A DNA stretch of 64,000 nt from Aurantimonas sp965217685 (GTDB lineage: Bacteria > Pseudomonadota > Alphaproteobacteria > Rhizobiales > Rhizobiaceae): the NCBI GenBank assembly GCA_965217685.1, contig CBDCIZ010000003.1:248001-312000 (forward strand), read 5' to 3'. The notes below the pieces were generated by a model. The model saw nothing but the letters and a program-made list of their open reading frames with translations, did not search any database and was not told the DNA's origin. The first letter of the stretch is position 1, and each line of letters begins with the position of its first letter. Below are positions 52,754-64,000 of the stretch, piece after piece. The position numbers were made by a program, and so were the translations under genes.

Positions 52754-53789
52754 CTACTCCACCGGCCTGGCGTCACCGTGGCGGATGAAAGCGCCGAAGG
52801 CCCGCGGGCCGTTGCCGACCTCGACGCTCCCGACGATCCCGAGCGTTTCCGCGTCGATCTTCGACAGCGTGTTCTCGAACCAGTTCGCCACATAGACATA
52901 GCGCCCGCCGCTGCCGACGGCGATGCCTTCCGGGTAGTCGCCGGTCTCCAGCTGAGCCAGCCGCTTGTAGCTCGTGGCGTCGAAAACGGTCACCGTCGAG
53001 CCGTACTGGTCGGTGACGAACACCTTGCCGCGGGTCTCGGCCGCGCCGTAGGGGTGCGAGCCGACGTCGACGGTGGCAATGACCTCGTGGCTCGCGACGT
53101 CGATGACGCTGACGTCGTCGCTGCCGACATTGGCCGCATAAAGCCGCTTTTCATCCGGCGAAAAGGCGATGCCGAAGGGCCGGTCGCCCACCTCGACGCG
53201 CGCCCTCGCCTTGCCGGTCGCTGCATCGATGAAGGAGACCTGGTTGCTGTCGCGATCGGCGGTGACGACGGTCGTGCCGTCCCGCGTCACGACGACGCCG
53301 GAGGGCGACTTGCCGGTCTCGAACTTGCCGTAGATTTCACCGGTTGCGGGATCGGCGAGCAACAGCGAATGGGAAAACCAGTCGGCGACGTAGACCGGCG
53401 CGCCGGACGGATCGACCGCGATGCCGAGCGGCCCGCCGCCGGTGGCAATCTCGCCGATCACCGCATTCGTCGCCGTATCGACGATCGCCACGGCCTTGCC
53501 TTCCGGCTGGGTGACGAAGGCGCGGCTGCCGTCCAGCGTCACCGCGACGCCGGCCGGTTCGCCCGAGACAGGGAATGGTCTTCGTCACGGTCATGGTATC
53601 GAGATCGACCACCGAGAGCTCCTGGCTCTCCTGGTTGGTGACATAGGCGATATCGCCGGTCTTCGCGTCAACCGCCCCGTTCGCCGGTTCGGTCGCAGAA
53701 CCAACCCCGAGCGCCGACGAGACAAACGTCATCGCAGCGAGAAGAACGACCGCGACAGCCGCCCTCCATCTGAACCGCGCGATCGTCAC
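52754..53789 (-). pseudogene. Second periplasmic YVTN beta-propeller gene, disrupted by a one-base frameshift
   Basis: The start codes for a signal peptide (VAVVLLAAMTFVSSALG), then GDIAYVTNQESQELSVVDLDTMTVTKTIP. At about 53570 an extra base (T on the coding strand, in CCC-T-GTC) shifts the frame. Removing it restores IPVSGEPAGVAVTLDGSRAFVTQ, which runs in frame through at least five propeller repeats to 52754, giving about 344 residues. Either the gene is broken or the base is a sequencing error. Its start overlaps the stop of the SRPBCC gene, so the two form an operon. Confidence 0.85.
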
Positions 53790-54328
53790 GAGTTCGATTC
53801 GGCGATCGTCTTCAAATTCTTCAGGCCGTCCTGGATATAGGCGTCGACACCTGCGATGGAGGCCTCGTCGTTGAGGTCCGGCGGCGGATCGCCGTTCGGA
53901 TCGCCGCGATAGAAGGCGGCGCGCCAGTCGACCGTCGAGCCCTTGCCGTCCTTGGAGGGCTTCACCGTGACGGTCGAGGAGTAGTTGGTGGCGGGGAACA
54001 CCTTCAGATTCACGTGGCCGACGAAGGTCGAGTAGCTCATTTTGTCGGCGTCGTATTTCGACAGCTCCTCTTCCTGCATCGCACCGCTCTTGTAGCCGAT
54101 GGTGCGCACGGAGCCCTTTTCGTTGCCCTTGGTCGCATCGGTCATGGAGACCTGCGGATGCCAGGACATGTCGCCGAAATTCCGGATGATCGCCCAGACC
54201 TTGTCCGGGGCGGCGGCGATCTCGATCGACTGGTCGACCTTCTTGCGCGTCGGTCCATGCGCCTGGGCAAGCCCCGGCAAGACCATCAGTGCGACGAAAA
54301 ATGCGATGATTCGTGCTGTCACGATCAT
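53786..54328 (-). CDS. MxaD/XoxD-like SRPBCC-family periplasmic protein
   Basis: A 180-residue exported protein of the SRPBCC (START/Bet v1-like) fold. The signal peptide ends at GLAQAHG. The domain shows KKVDQSIEIAAAPDKVWAII, NFGDMSWHPQVSMTDATKG and VDWRAAFYRGDPNGDPPP. MxaD, of the same fold, speeds electron transfer from methanol dehydrogenase to its cytochrome; an equal role for XoxF and XoxG here is inferred from position. The ATG has GAGGGAGA upstream. It is followed directly by the frameshifted beta-propeller gene. Confidence 0.84.
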   Translation of the reverse strand: MIVTARIIAFFVALMVLPGLAQAHGPTRKKVDQSIEIAAAPDKVWAIIRNFGDMSWHPQVSMTDATKGNEKGSVRTIGYKSGAMQEEELSKYDADKMSYSTFVGHVNLKVFPATNYSSTVTVKPSKDGKGSTVDWRAAFYRGDPNGDPPPDLNDEASIAGVDAYIQDGLKNLKTIAESNS

Positions 54329-54550
54329 GTCTCCCTCATGATGATGACCGGTCCGGCACGGTGCCCGAAACCGACGCGGATCGCGGCGCACACTATGAGC
54401 AAGCCCTGTGAAGGGAAAGCCCCTTTTCGTTTAGCCTGCCGCGGTTTTGAACGCGGCGGGCGCCGGCGTTTCGCCCGACGGCATTCATGACGCAAAGCCC
54501 CCGCGCCAGCGCCGTTCCACCGCCGGGCTGCCGGGGAGGACGCGCAGCGG

Positions 54551-56626
<2,076 letters not shown>

Positions 56627-56990
56627 GCGAATGGGTCCGTTGCTCTTGATGTTTCGGCGGCGGGACGGCCGCATCTCATGGAATCCGGCCGAATTGCCCT
56701 GCGGAACGTCAGTCGCCGCGATCGCGAAAGACGCATTGGCCGGAGGCGACGAAACCGTCCTCGCCGAACGGCCGGGCCTCGCTGTCCGCCGCGTTGACAC
56801 GGGACAGGGCGGTTCCTATTGCTGGATTGCATATAGAACCCCATTCCACGATGCGAAACGAAGCGTCGCAATGGATGGTGTCGCGCCCGCCGGGCGCCGG
56901 CGAGCCTTCCCGCGAACGAAAGGCCCGCAGGCCCGATCGCGCATTCGGGTGATGCTTCGGCCTCGCCCCGTGCTCACAAGGACCCCTGCG
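56627..56990. promoter_or_regulatory. Divergent promoter region of the fatty-acid oxidation genes
   Basis: These 364 bases lie between the leftward FadB-type gene and the rightward acyl-CoA dehydrogenase gene. An imperfect palindrome, TTCCACGATGCGAAA at 56844-56858, resembles IclR-type operators, but the symmetry is partial and no regulator gene is near. No other gene or RNA is seen. Confidence 0.4.
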
Positions 56991-58220
<1,230 letters not shown>

Positions 58221-58400
58221 CCCTCGCCCGTCCGGCGCTCGTCGCAGCGCCGGACGGGTTTCGTCGGTGCCGCACGATCGCCCTTCGCCAGCAGTCCTTT
58301 CGCCAGCCGCCCTTCGCCAGCCGCCGACCGACATCGATTTCTTCGCGACCCGGCGGATTCGTCGGCGCGGTCCGACCAATGACCCGAGGACCTTCTTCCC

Positions 58401-59549
58401 ATGGATTTCGACCTCACCGAAGAGCAATCGATGATCAAGGATTCCGTCGAGCGGCTGATCGCCGATCGCTACGGTTTCGCGGATCGGCAAAACTACCGCA
58501 AGGAAGAGGGCGGCTTCTCGCGCGACATGTGGGCGTCCTTCGCCGAACTCGGCCTCACCGCCGTGCCCTTTGCGCAGGATGACGGCGGCTTAGATGGCGG
58601 CCCGGTCGAGACGATGATCGTCATGGAAGCGTTCGGAAAGGGCCTCGTCGTCGAGCCCTATCTCGCCTCCATCGTCATGGCCGGCGGCGTGATCCGCCAC
58701 GCGGGAACCGACGCGCAGCGGCAAGGATGGGGGCCCGGCCTTGCCGACGGTTCGACCCGCCTCGCCTTCGCATGGGCCGAGCGCAACAGCCGCTACGACC
58801 CGGCCTTCATCGCGCTGAAGGCCGAAAAGGCCGGCGACGGCTACAGGTTGTCGGGCGAAAAGACTCTCGTTCTTCACGGCGACACCGCCGACGGTTTCGT
58901 CGTCACCGCCCGCACATCGGGCAGGCCCGGCGACACCGACGGCATCGGCCTCTTTCACGTCGCGGCCGGCGCAAAGGGCCTGTCGCGCCGCGGCTACCCG
59001 ACCCAGGACGGGATGAGGGCGGCGGAACTGACCTTCGAAAACGTCGCGGTCGCGGCCGAGGACATCATCGGCGATCCCACCGGCGCCTTTCCGGTAATCG
59101 AGCGTGTCATCGACGAGACGATGGCCGCCCTTTGCGCCGAAGCGGTCGGCTCGATGGCCCGCATGCACCATCTCACCATCGAATACCTGAAAGAGCGCAA
59201 GCAGTTCGGCCGCCCCATCGGCGACTTCCAGGTGCTGCAGCACCGTGCCGCCGAAATGTACATCGCGCTGGAACAGGCCCGCTCGATGATGATGTTCGCA
59301 ACGATGAACGCCTCCGAAACCGACCGCGACACCCGCCGCGAGGCGATCTCCGCCGCCAAGGTGCAGATCGGCCGCTCGGCCAAATTCATCCGCGAAAACG
59401 CCGTCCAGCTCCACGGCGGCGTCGGCGTCACGATGGAATACGAGGTCGCCCACCACTTCAAGCGCCTGGCCATGATCGACCTCGCCTTCGGCGACGCGGA
59501 TTTTCATTTGGAGAAGCTGGCGGAAAAAGGCGGGCTGGTGACGTTGTAG
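58401..59549 (+). CDS. Acyl-CoA dehydrogenase (second partner)
   Basis: A 382-residue acyl-CoA dehydrogenase beginning MDFDLTEEQSMIKDSVERLI. The FAD/substrate region reads LSGEKTLVLHGDTADGFVVTA, and the C-terminal part has RKQFGRPIGDFQVLQHRAAEMYIA and NAVQLHGGVGVTMEYEVAHHFKRL. It stops soon after, with no YEG-type end. It follows the first dehydrogenase gene by 180 bases on the same strand and probably forms a heteromeric enzyme with it. Confidence 0.92.
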   Translation: MDFDLTEEQSMIKDSVERLIADRYGFADRQNYRKEEGGFSRDMWASFAELGLTAVPFAQDDGGLDGGPVETMIVMEAFGKGLVVEPYLASIVMAGGVIRHAGTDAQRQGWGPGLADGSTRLAFAWAERNSRYDPAFIALKAEKAGDGYRLSGEKTLVLHGDTADGFVVTARTSGRPGDTDGIGLFHVAAGAKGLSRRGYPTQDGMRAAELTFENVAVAAEDIIGDPTGAFPVIERVIDETMAALCAEAVGSMARMHHLTIEYLKERKQFGRPIGDFQVLQHRAAEMYIALEQARSMMMFATMNASETDRDTRREAISAAKVQIGRSAKFIRENAVQLHGGVGVTMEYEVAHHFKRLAMIDLAFGDADFHLEKLAEKGGLVTL

Positions 59550-59844
59550 GGGTGGCTCAAGCGTTCGCGATAGCTTTGAAGGCCGGGGGTTAGATGTCGA
59601 GTGCCGTCCGTCCTCTTGAGGGGACAGGATGGTAATCAATCGTGGAAAAGAAGCTCGGTGGCAGGGTCACCGGTTTTGCAGGGCGCTCGGGTTGCGCCTT
59701 GATGTTCCCGTGCGGACCGCTGATCGGGAGTGGAAAGGATCACGCTCGAGAGCTTTCAACTCCGGCATGTGCGTTGAACTCTGTCAAAGATTGTCGCGAC
59801 AATCGGAACCGCTTCGCACCCAGTGCAAGATTTGTAGTCGTACC
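59550..59844. other. Convergent intergenic region, nothing recognised
   Basis: About 300 bases lie between the acyl-CoA dehydrogenase gene and the left inverted-repeat arm. Short ORFs here have no coding signature. No terminator with a T-run is visible. Confidence 0.4.
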
Positions 59845-59945
59845 AGGATGCGGCGAGGCAAACCGATCCGCATCCTGGTCGGCCCGCGCGGCGTTCGAGC
59901 GAAAGGAATGCGCGATGATCCATCATCTGGGCATTCCCGTATCAG
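59845..59945. repeat. Left arm of a ~100-bp inverted repeat flanking the GGDEF gene
   Basis: Hand alignment of this segment with the reverse complement of 62188-62287 gives about 88 identical bases of 100. The longest exact block is 26 bases around GCATTCCTTTCGCTCG. The arm covers the stop codon of the diguanylate cyclase gene. Both arms, read outward-in, could encode a short basic peptide with the same frame (MRRGKP-x-RIL...RAKGMRD), which suggests a duplicated gene fragment or mobile-element remnant. Confidence 0.85.
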
Positions 59946-61906
59946 TCGGAAAATTCGAAGCGGTTTCGACCCTTCGCTTTGGCGCGATAAAGGGCAGCGT
60001 CGGCTCTTGATAGCAACAGATCAGCCGTCTTGTCCGTGAGGGAGGCAACGGCAATTCCGATGCTCACGCCGACCGAAAGCGATTTGCCTTCCACGTCGAA
60101 AGGCCGAGCAAATCCCGCAAGAACCCGCTCGGCGAGAATCGAGGCCGAACCGGGTTGATCGAGCCCGATTTGCAGAATGATGAATTCGTCACCGCCGCTT
60201 CGAACGACCGTATCACCCTTTCGACAGGACGCTCTGAGACGGCTTGCGACTTCGACAAGCAATGCGTCACCAACTGCATGGCCGTGTACGTCGTTCACTG
60301 TTTTGAACTGATCAAGATCAAGAAACAAAATTACTGGAAAGCAGCTTTGCTGTGGAGTGCCGGCAAGGGCTTGATCCAGCCGCTCGTCAAGGACCCGTCG
60401 ATTGGCAAGCCCTGTCAGCGGATCGTGGCGGGCGAGCTGCTCGTTTTCGGCTTCGTGTCGTTTACGTTCTGTCGCCTCGACGACGGTTCCCTCATAGCAG
60501 ACGATGCTTCCCTCGGGGTCGCGGATGGCCCAGGCGTTCTCGGAAATCCAGATTCTCTCGCGTGTTTTGTGGCGATAGATCTCCGAAACAAAATCATGGA
60601 CCGCACCGTTTTCGTACATACGGCGCTTGAACTCCTCGCGACGGTTCGGATCGACATACCATTCCCGGGCGATATCGTTAACGAGGGCAACGAGATCCGT
60701 TTCGACGTCGTAGCCGTTCAAGGTGACGAGCGCAGGATTGCCGCGTAGCATTCGACCATCGGGTGACGAACGATATATGCCGACGACGGCGTTCTCGAAA
60801 AGCGCGCGATATTCGGTCTCTGATGCCTGAAGTCTTCGCTCTTTCTCGATCTCTTCGGTTCGATCGATCACGGCCGTCAAGAGGTGGCTGTGCGCTGCAT
60901 TACTATCGTTCGATATATTGATATCGCCCGCTGCGACCGTCCGAGAGGAAAGGGCGACTGACCGAACGGCGCCATCATGGCGGTACAATCGAGCGGAGAA
61001 TGAGTCTACCCCGCCGGCTTCGTCGATCGCATCAAGAAAGTCGAGTCGATCGCTGGGCTCGAGGTAGAAGCCGACCACCTTTTGACCGACAATGCTTCTC
61101 GAAGAGTTCTCAAAGAAAATTTCAGCGGCTTGGTTGGCGCGTAAGATCGTACCAGTTCCCACTTCGGTGACGAACAAGGGAATCGGAACCGCCGCGAACG
61201 TTCGCTCGAGAAGGGCTTGGCTCGCCGACAGTTCAGCTGTCGAGCGGCGCAGTCGCTCGACAGCGATAAACGTCAATCGGCGGCGGCGCCCAATGCGTAC
61301 GATAACTGCGCTCATCGCCAAATTGAGGCTGGCCAGAACCATCACGAGGCCCACGAGCGAACCAACGAAAGTGGATTGCGGCACTGAGATCGAATGGGTC
61401 GCGTCTACAGAAACCCTGGCTGCAACAGCATAAAAGCCAAGCATGACAATGCTCGAAAAGCACCCCGCACCGACGCTGGCCGTGGTCGCAATCGGCCGGG
61501 TGAGATACATCAGCACGGGCAGCAACAGCACCGCCGCGAGAGCCAAATCCGTGCGGGTCGTAATCGCCAAGGCCAATCCCAGCGTGAATACAACCTGCCA
61601 GCCTGCTATAATGAAGCTTACCCATCGCGGTGCGAACCGAACCAGCGCGAATGCGGCAAGGCAGCTCAGAAACGCGACTGTCCGGGCCACGAGCATTTCG
61701 GCGAAGTCGCCGCCGCCATCCAGCCACTCGCCTGCCAGGAGGACCGCGATGGCAATTGCACCAAAGATAAACGCGGAACTCGCGTCCCGAACGGTGGCTC
61801 GCTCACTGCGCCTCCGAAACCTTTTTTCGGTTTCGAGGTCGGCAAATTGTCCCGCGCGTGTCAGGGCCACTCGGTCAACGGGTTGGTCGATGGTGACGGC
61901 CATCAC
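59942..61906 (-). CDS. Membrane PAS-PAS-GGDEF diguanylate cyclase
   Basis: A 654-residue protein that should make cyclic di-GMP. The N-terminal ~210 residues hold about six hydrophobic helices (SSAFIFGAIAIAVLLAGEWL and others). Two PAS domains follow (about residues 235-345 and 365-480, the second ending with a PAC-like GSIVCYEGTVVEATERKRHE). The GGDEF domain begins HDPLTGLANRRVLDERL and has an intact GGDEF motif at 571-575. The inhibitory I-site RKGD is at 562-565, five residues before it. There is no EAL domain. It stands alone between inverted repeats. Confidence 0.93.
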   Translation of the reverse strand: MMAVTIDQPVDRVALTRAGQFADLETEKRFRRRSERATVRDASSAFIFGAIAIAVLLAGEWLDGGGDFAEMLVARTVAFLSCLAAFALVRFAPRWVSFIIAGWQVVFTLGLALAITTRTDLALAAVLLLPVLMYLTRPIATTASVGAGCFSSIVMLGFYAVAARVSVDATHSISVPQSTFVGSLVGLVMVLASLNLAMSAVIVRIGRRRRLTFIAVERLRRSTAELSASQALLERTFAAVPIPLFVTEVGTGTILRANQAAEIFFENSSRSIVGQKVVGFYLEPSDRLDFLDAIDEAGGVDSFSARLYRHDGAVRSVALSSRTVAAGDINISNDSNAAHSHLLTAVIDRTEEIEKERRLQASETEYRALFENAVVGIYRSSPDGRMLRGNPALVTLNGYDVETDLVALVNDIAREWYVDPNRREEFKRRMYENGAVHDFVSEIYRHKTRERIWISENAWAIRDPEGSIVCYEGTVVEATERKRHEAENEQLARHDPLTGLANRRVLDERLDQALAGTPQQSCFPVILFLDLDQFKTVNDVHGHAVGDALLVEVASRLRASCRKGDTVVRSGGDEFIILQIGLDQPGSASILAERVLAGFARPFDVEGKSLSVGVSIGIAVASLTDKTADLLLSRADAALYRAKAKGRNRFEFSD

Positions 61907-62187
61907 ATCCTGTCTTTTCCCATAGAAACAGCGAAGCGCTCCCCGGCATACCGTCCCGCTCCGAAATCCGGGGCTGGTCGTCCGGTATATTTGAAGAATG
62001 TTACCAGTCTCGCAAGGTTACCTCCTGCGTGTGGAGGGCCTTGGGACATGCAGACGATCAGGCCGACCTTCATCTCTCGCGAAGCCACCCAGCTGCACGG
62101 GGCCGGCGGTCAGGAATCTTGAATTGCGTAGAAGCGCAGAGCGGGCAGTCCGTCAATGCATCCTGGTCTAACGATGGGTTTCGTGGC

Positions 62188-62287
62188 TCATACGGAAATG
62201 CGCAGATGAGGACTCATCGCGCATTCCTTTCGCTCGAATGCCACGCGGGCTGATCAGGATGCGCATCGGTTTGCCTCGCCGCATCTG
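62188..62287. repeat. Right arm of the ~100-bp inverted repeat flanking the GGDEF gene
   Basis: Inverted copy of 59845-59945, about 88% identical by hand alignment. It lies about 280 bases upstream of the diguanylate cyclase start. The segment between the arms is about 2.24 kb and carries only that gene. Confidence 0.85.
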
Positions 62288-62852
62288 GCTATCGGTTCCG
62301 CTGGCGCGGATATCGTCAGGAACCCGAAGACCGGAATTATCGCGGCCGCAGTGACAGCCTGCGCGGCCTGGAAGGTCGTGCAGGGACCTTGGGAAACGGC
62401 GATCCGTTCGCCGCTTGAGGCCGACGGCCTTGAGATTTGCCTCTCTTCTTGACGATGCTCACCTTTGCCCGCACAAAAAACTTATCCACCCCCCCACGAC
62501 CCTCCCGCATAATCCTCTCACTGCCAGCCCTTGACCGGGCACGAATGATCACCGGGATCGTTCGGGGGCTGGCGGGCGGCGTCTGCGGTGCTCACCTCTT
62601 CCGGAGGGGTGGCACTCCGGACGACCCTGAGGCACCGCCGGCCCGTCGCCTACTATGGGGCGTCTGCGGATCGGTCCGCTTGAGTGGGGCGAAAGCCCTG
62701 CGAAGCGTCGGCTGCCATTGGGGCCTTCATCCGAACCGCTGGTGACGGCGAGGGTGGGGGCAGCCGCCGAACGGAACGGGCAAGGCGGCTGACGACCGCC
62801 AAACCCGGAGCCAGACGGCGCCCGATGCATCGGGGTCGCATAAACGCCGCGC

Positions 62853-62910
62853 GGCACGCCGGAGGTGGACCGCATTACTTAAACTTACGGAGGTCCGCCT
62901 CCGGCGTGCC
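62853..62910. repeat. 18-bp inverted repeat with 22-base spacer
   Basis: GGCACGCCGGAGGTGGAC and GTCCGCCTCCGGCGTGCC pair over 18 bases with one mismatch. The spacer (CGCATTACTTAAACTTACGGAG) is unusually AT-rich for the region. It could be a dispersed palindromic element or a protected RNA hairpin. Confidence 0.8.
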
Positions 62911-63059
62911 GCCGCCCGCCTTCGCATCGAAGGACGGACGGCCGAAGAACCGTTCCGCCCGCGGCCGAAAGGCCACCGGCGAACCTCATGCCCCGGCCGC
63001 ATCGCGGCGCGGGAACGCCTTCGCGCGCCCTCCAACAGGCGAAAGCGCCGAAGCCGCTT

Positions 63060-63101
63060 CTTCTCCCGAATCGGGAGAAGTGGCCGGCAGGCCGATGAGG
63101 G
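63060..63101. repeat. RIME-like half-element
   Basis: The palindrome CTTCTCCCGA-A-TCGGGAGAAG is followed by TGGCCGGCAGGCCGATGAGGG. The same palindrome class and the same CTGCCGG/GATGAGGG arm occur in the element at 44609-44779, so this is a second, shorter copy of one repeat family. Confidence 0.7.
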
Positions 63102-63245
63102 CTTCGTAGGGCGCCTTGGGTCCCGGCAAGGGGATAAAAGGCTTCGGGATGAGGGTCTCAAACGGCGCTGCTTCCGAACACGATGACGTCCGCCTCGTCC
63201 TGCGCTAGGCTCGCGGCGTCCACACCAGCGGAAAGGCAAACGGCC

Positions 63246-64000
63246 ATGGCGAACCGAACCGAACGCAAGCCGGCCCTCGGCGGCTTCCGCGTCAGCATCC
63301 TTCCGGTTCTGGCGCTCACGATCCTCGTCCTTTCGCCCGTCGGGCCCGTTCCGCCGGCCTTCGCCCAGCGCCAGGCGACGGATGCGGTCCAGCCCGAGGG
63401 CGCGGCGGCGACCACCACACCGGAGCGCCGTCAACCCGTCGCGGCGCAATCGCAGATGGTCGCGGCTGCCAATCCACTGGCCGCAAAGGCCGGCTACGCC
63501 ATCCTCGCCAGGGGCGGCAGCGCGATCGACGCGATGGTGACGACGCAGCTCGTCCTCAACCTCGTCGAGCCGCAATCGTCGGGCATCGGCGGCGGTGCCT
63601 TTCTCGTCTACTACGATGCCGCCGAGGGTCGCCTGACCACCTTCGACGGCCGCGAGACCGCGCCGGCGGCGGCAACGCCAAAACTGTTTCTCGACGAAGC
63701 AGGCGATCCGCTGGAATTCTACGACGCGGTCGTCGGCGGCCGCTCGGTCGGCACGCCCGGCACGCTCAAGCTGCTCTACGAAACCCATAAAAAATACGGC
63801 AAGCTCGACTGGAAAGATGTCGTTCAGCCGGCCATCGACCTCGCCACCAACGGCTTCGAGGTCTCGCCTCGGCTGAACGAACTCGTCGCCGGCGACGCCG
63901 AGCGGCTGAACCGTTTTCCGGGCACGCGCGGCTATCTTCTCGATGGCCACGGCAAGCCGCTGCCGGTCGGCCATCTGTTGAAGAACCCGGACTTCTCCGA
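63246..64000 (+). CDS. ggt: Gamma-glutamyltransferase (N-terminal part, cut by window edge)
   Basis: The first ~251 residues of an exported gamma-glutamyltransferase, the autoprocessing enzyme that cleaves gamma-glutamyl bonds such as in glutathione. After a signal peptide (FRVSILPVLALTILVLSPVG) come QMVAAANPLAAKAGYAILARGGSAIDAMV, SSGIGGGAFLVYYDA, TTFDGRETAPAAATP and GGRSVGTPGTLKLLYETHKKYG. These are the classic large-subunit motifs, with the glutamate-binding Arg in DGRETAP. The catalytic Thr lies beyond the window. Confidence 0.94.
   Translation, partial: MANRTERKPALGGFRVSILPVLALTILVLSPVGPVPPAFAQRQATDAVQPEGAAATTTPERRQPVAAQSQMVAAANPLAAKAGYAILARGGSAIDAMVTTQLVLNLVEPQSSGIGGGAFLVYYDAAEGRLTTFDGRETAPAAATPKLFLDEAGDPLEFYDAVVGGRSVGTPGTLKLLYETHKKYGKLDWKDVVQPAIDLATNGFEVSPRLNELVAGDAERLNRFPGTRGYLLDGHGKPLPVGHLLKNPDFS

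Larger units (their letters stand above)
61907..63245. other. Repeat-rich non-coding stretch
   Basis: About 1.34 kb with no supported gene. It holds the right inverted-repeat arm (62188-62287), a long-stem hairpin (62853-62910) and a RIME-like half-element (63060-63101). The short ORFs here are Arg/Pro-rich and look like chance reading frames of GC-rich DNA. It must contain the promoters of the leftward GGDEF gene and the rightward gamma-glutamyltransferase gene. Confidence 0.55.

Noticed and set aside
59629..60039. Short rightward ORFs after the second acyl-CoA dehydrogenase gene
   Set aside because: They run into the GGDEF gene on the other strand and take most of their frame from the inverted-repeat arm; kept only as repeat evidence.
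62484..63100. Arg/Pro-rich ORFs in the stretch before the gamma-glutamyltransferase gene
   Set aside because: Composition is typical of non-coding GC-rich repeats, and they have no ribosome sites or domains.

Overview
The window is GC-rich DNA from an alphaproteobacterium, most likely a methylotrophic member of the Hyphomicrobiales. The evidence is a urt/ure gene order typical of rhizobia, a complete tetrahydromethanopterin (H4MPT) and methylofuran C1 module, a lanthanide-type methanol dehydrogenase (XoxF), and RIME-like intergenic palindromes. I cannot assign a genus. No tRNA, rRNA, CRISPR array, prophage or transposase gene was recognised.

Region 1 (1-12.1 kb) is a urea module read on the minus strand: urtABCDE (urea ABC importer), ureD, ureA, a HupE/UreJ nickel permease, a 40-residue membrane peptide overlapping ureB, ureB, and the start of ureC, which runs off the left edge. 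A textbook sigma-54 promoter lies before urtA, and two strong hairpins separate urtA from urtB. Two plus-strand genes for low-complexity secreted proteins sit between ureB and ureC.

Region 2 (12.2-35.8 kb) is the H4MPT/methylofuran formaldehyde-oxidation island. It holds fhcCDAB (formyltransferase/hydrolase complex), a pterin carbinolamine dehydratase, beta-RFAP synthase, mtdB, mch and fae. Cofactor-biosynthesis genes are interleaved: two ATP-grasp ligases, a CitG-like protein, a HisA paralogue, an MfnF-like protein, a DUF447 protein, a DHPS-like protein, an MfnE-like kinase and an MfnB-FolB fusion. A three-subunit molybdenum aldehyde oxidoreductase of the PaoABC type lies inside the island.

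Region 3 (35.2-54.3 kb) covers methanol oxidation and what looks like lanthanide handling. A lut-like ABC system (binding protein, beta-propeller, acidic secreted protein, ATPase, permease, coiled-coil secreted protein) carries a histidine kinase/response regulator pair inside it. Facing it are xoxF, xoxG and a XoxJ protein fused to a rhodanese-like C-x3-C-W domain. Next come a zinc metallohydrolase and a fused SoxYZ-like carrier, a Cys-containing secreted protein, a second beta-propeller gene broken by a one-base frameshift, and an MxaD/SRPBCC-like protein. Together the genes suggest methanol -> formaldehyde in the periplasm (XoxF/XoxG), capture by Fae, and oxidation to formate through MtdB, Mch and Fhc.

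Region 4 (54.5-64 kb) holds a fatty-acid oxidation set (FadB-type bifunctional enzyme and two adjacent acyl-CoA dehydrogenases) and a membrane PAS-GGDEF diguanylate cyclase flanked by about 100-bp inverted repeats. A repeat-rich 1.3-kb non-coding stretch follows, then the start of a gamma-glutamyltransferase gene that runs off the right edge.
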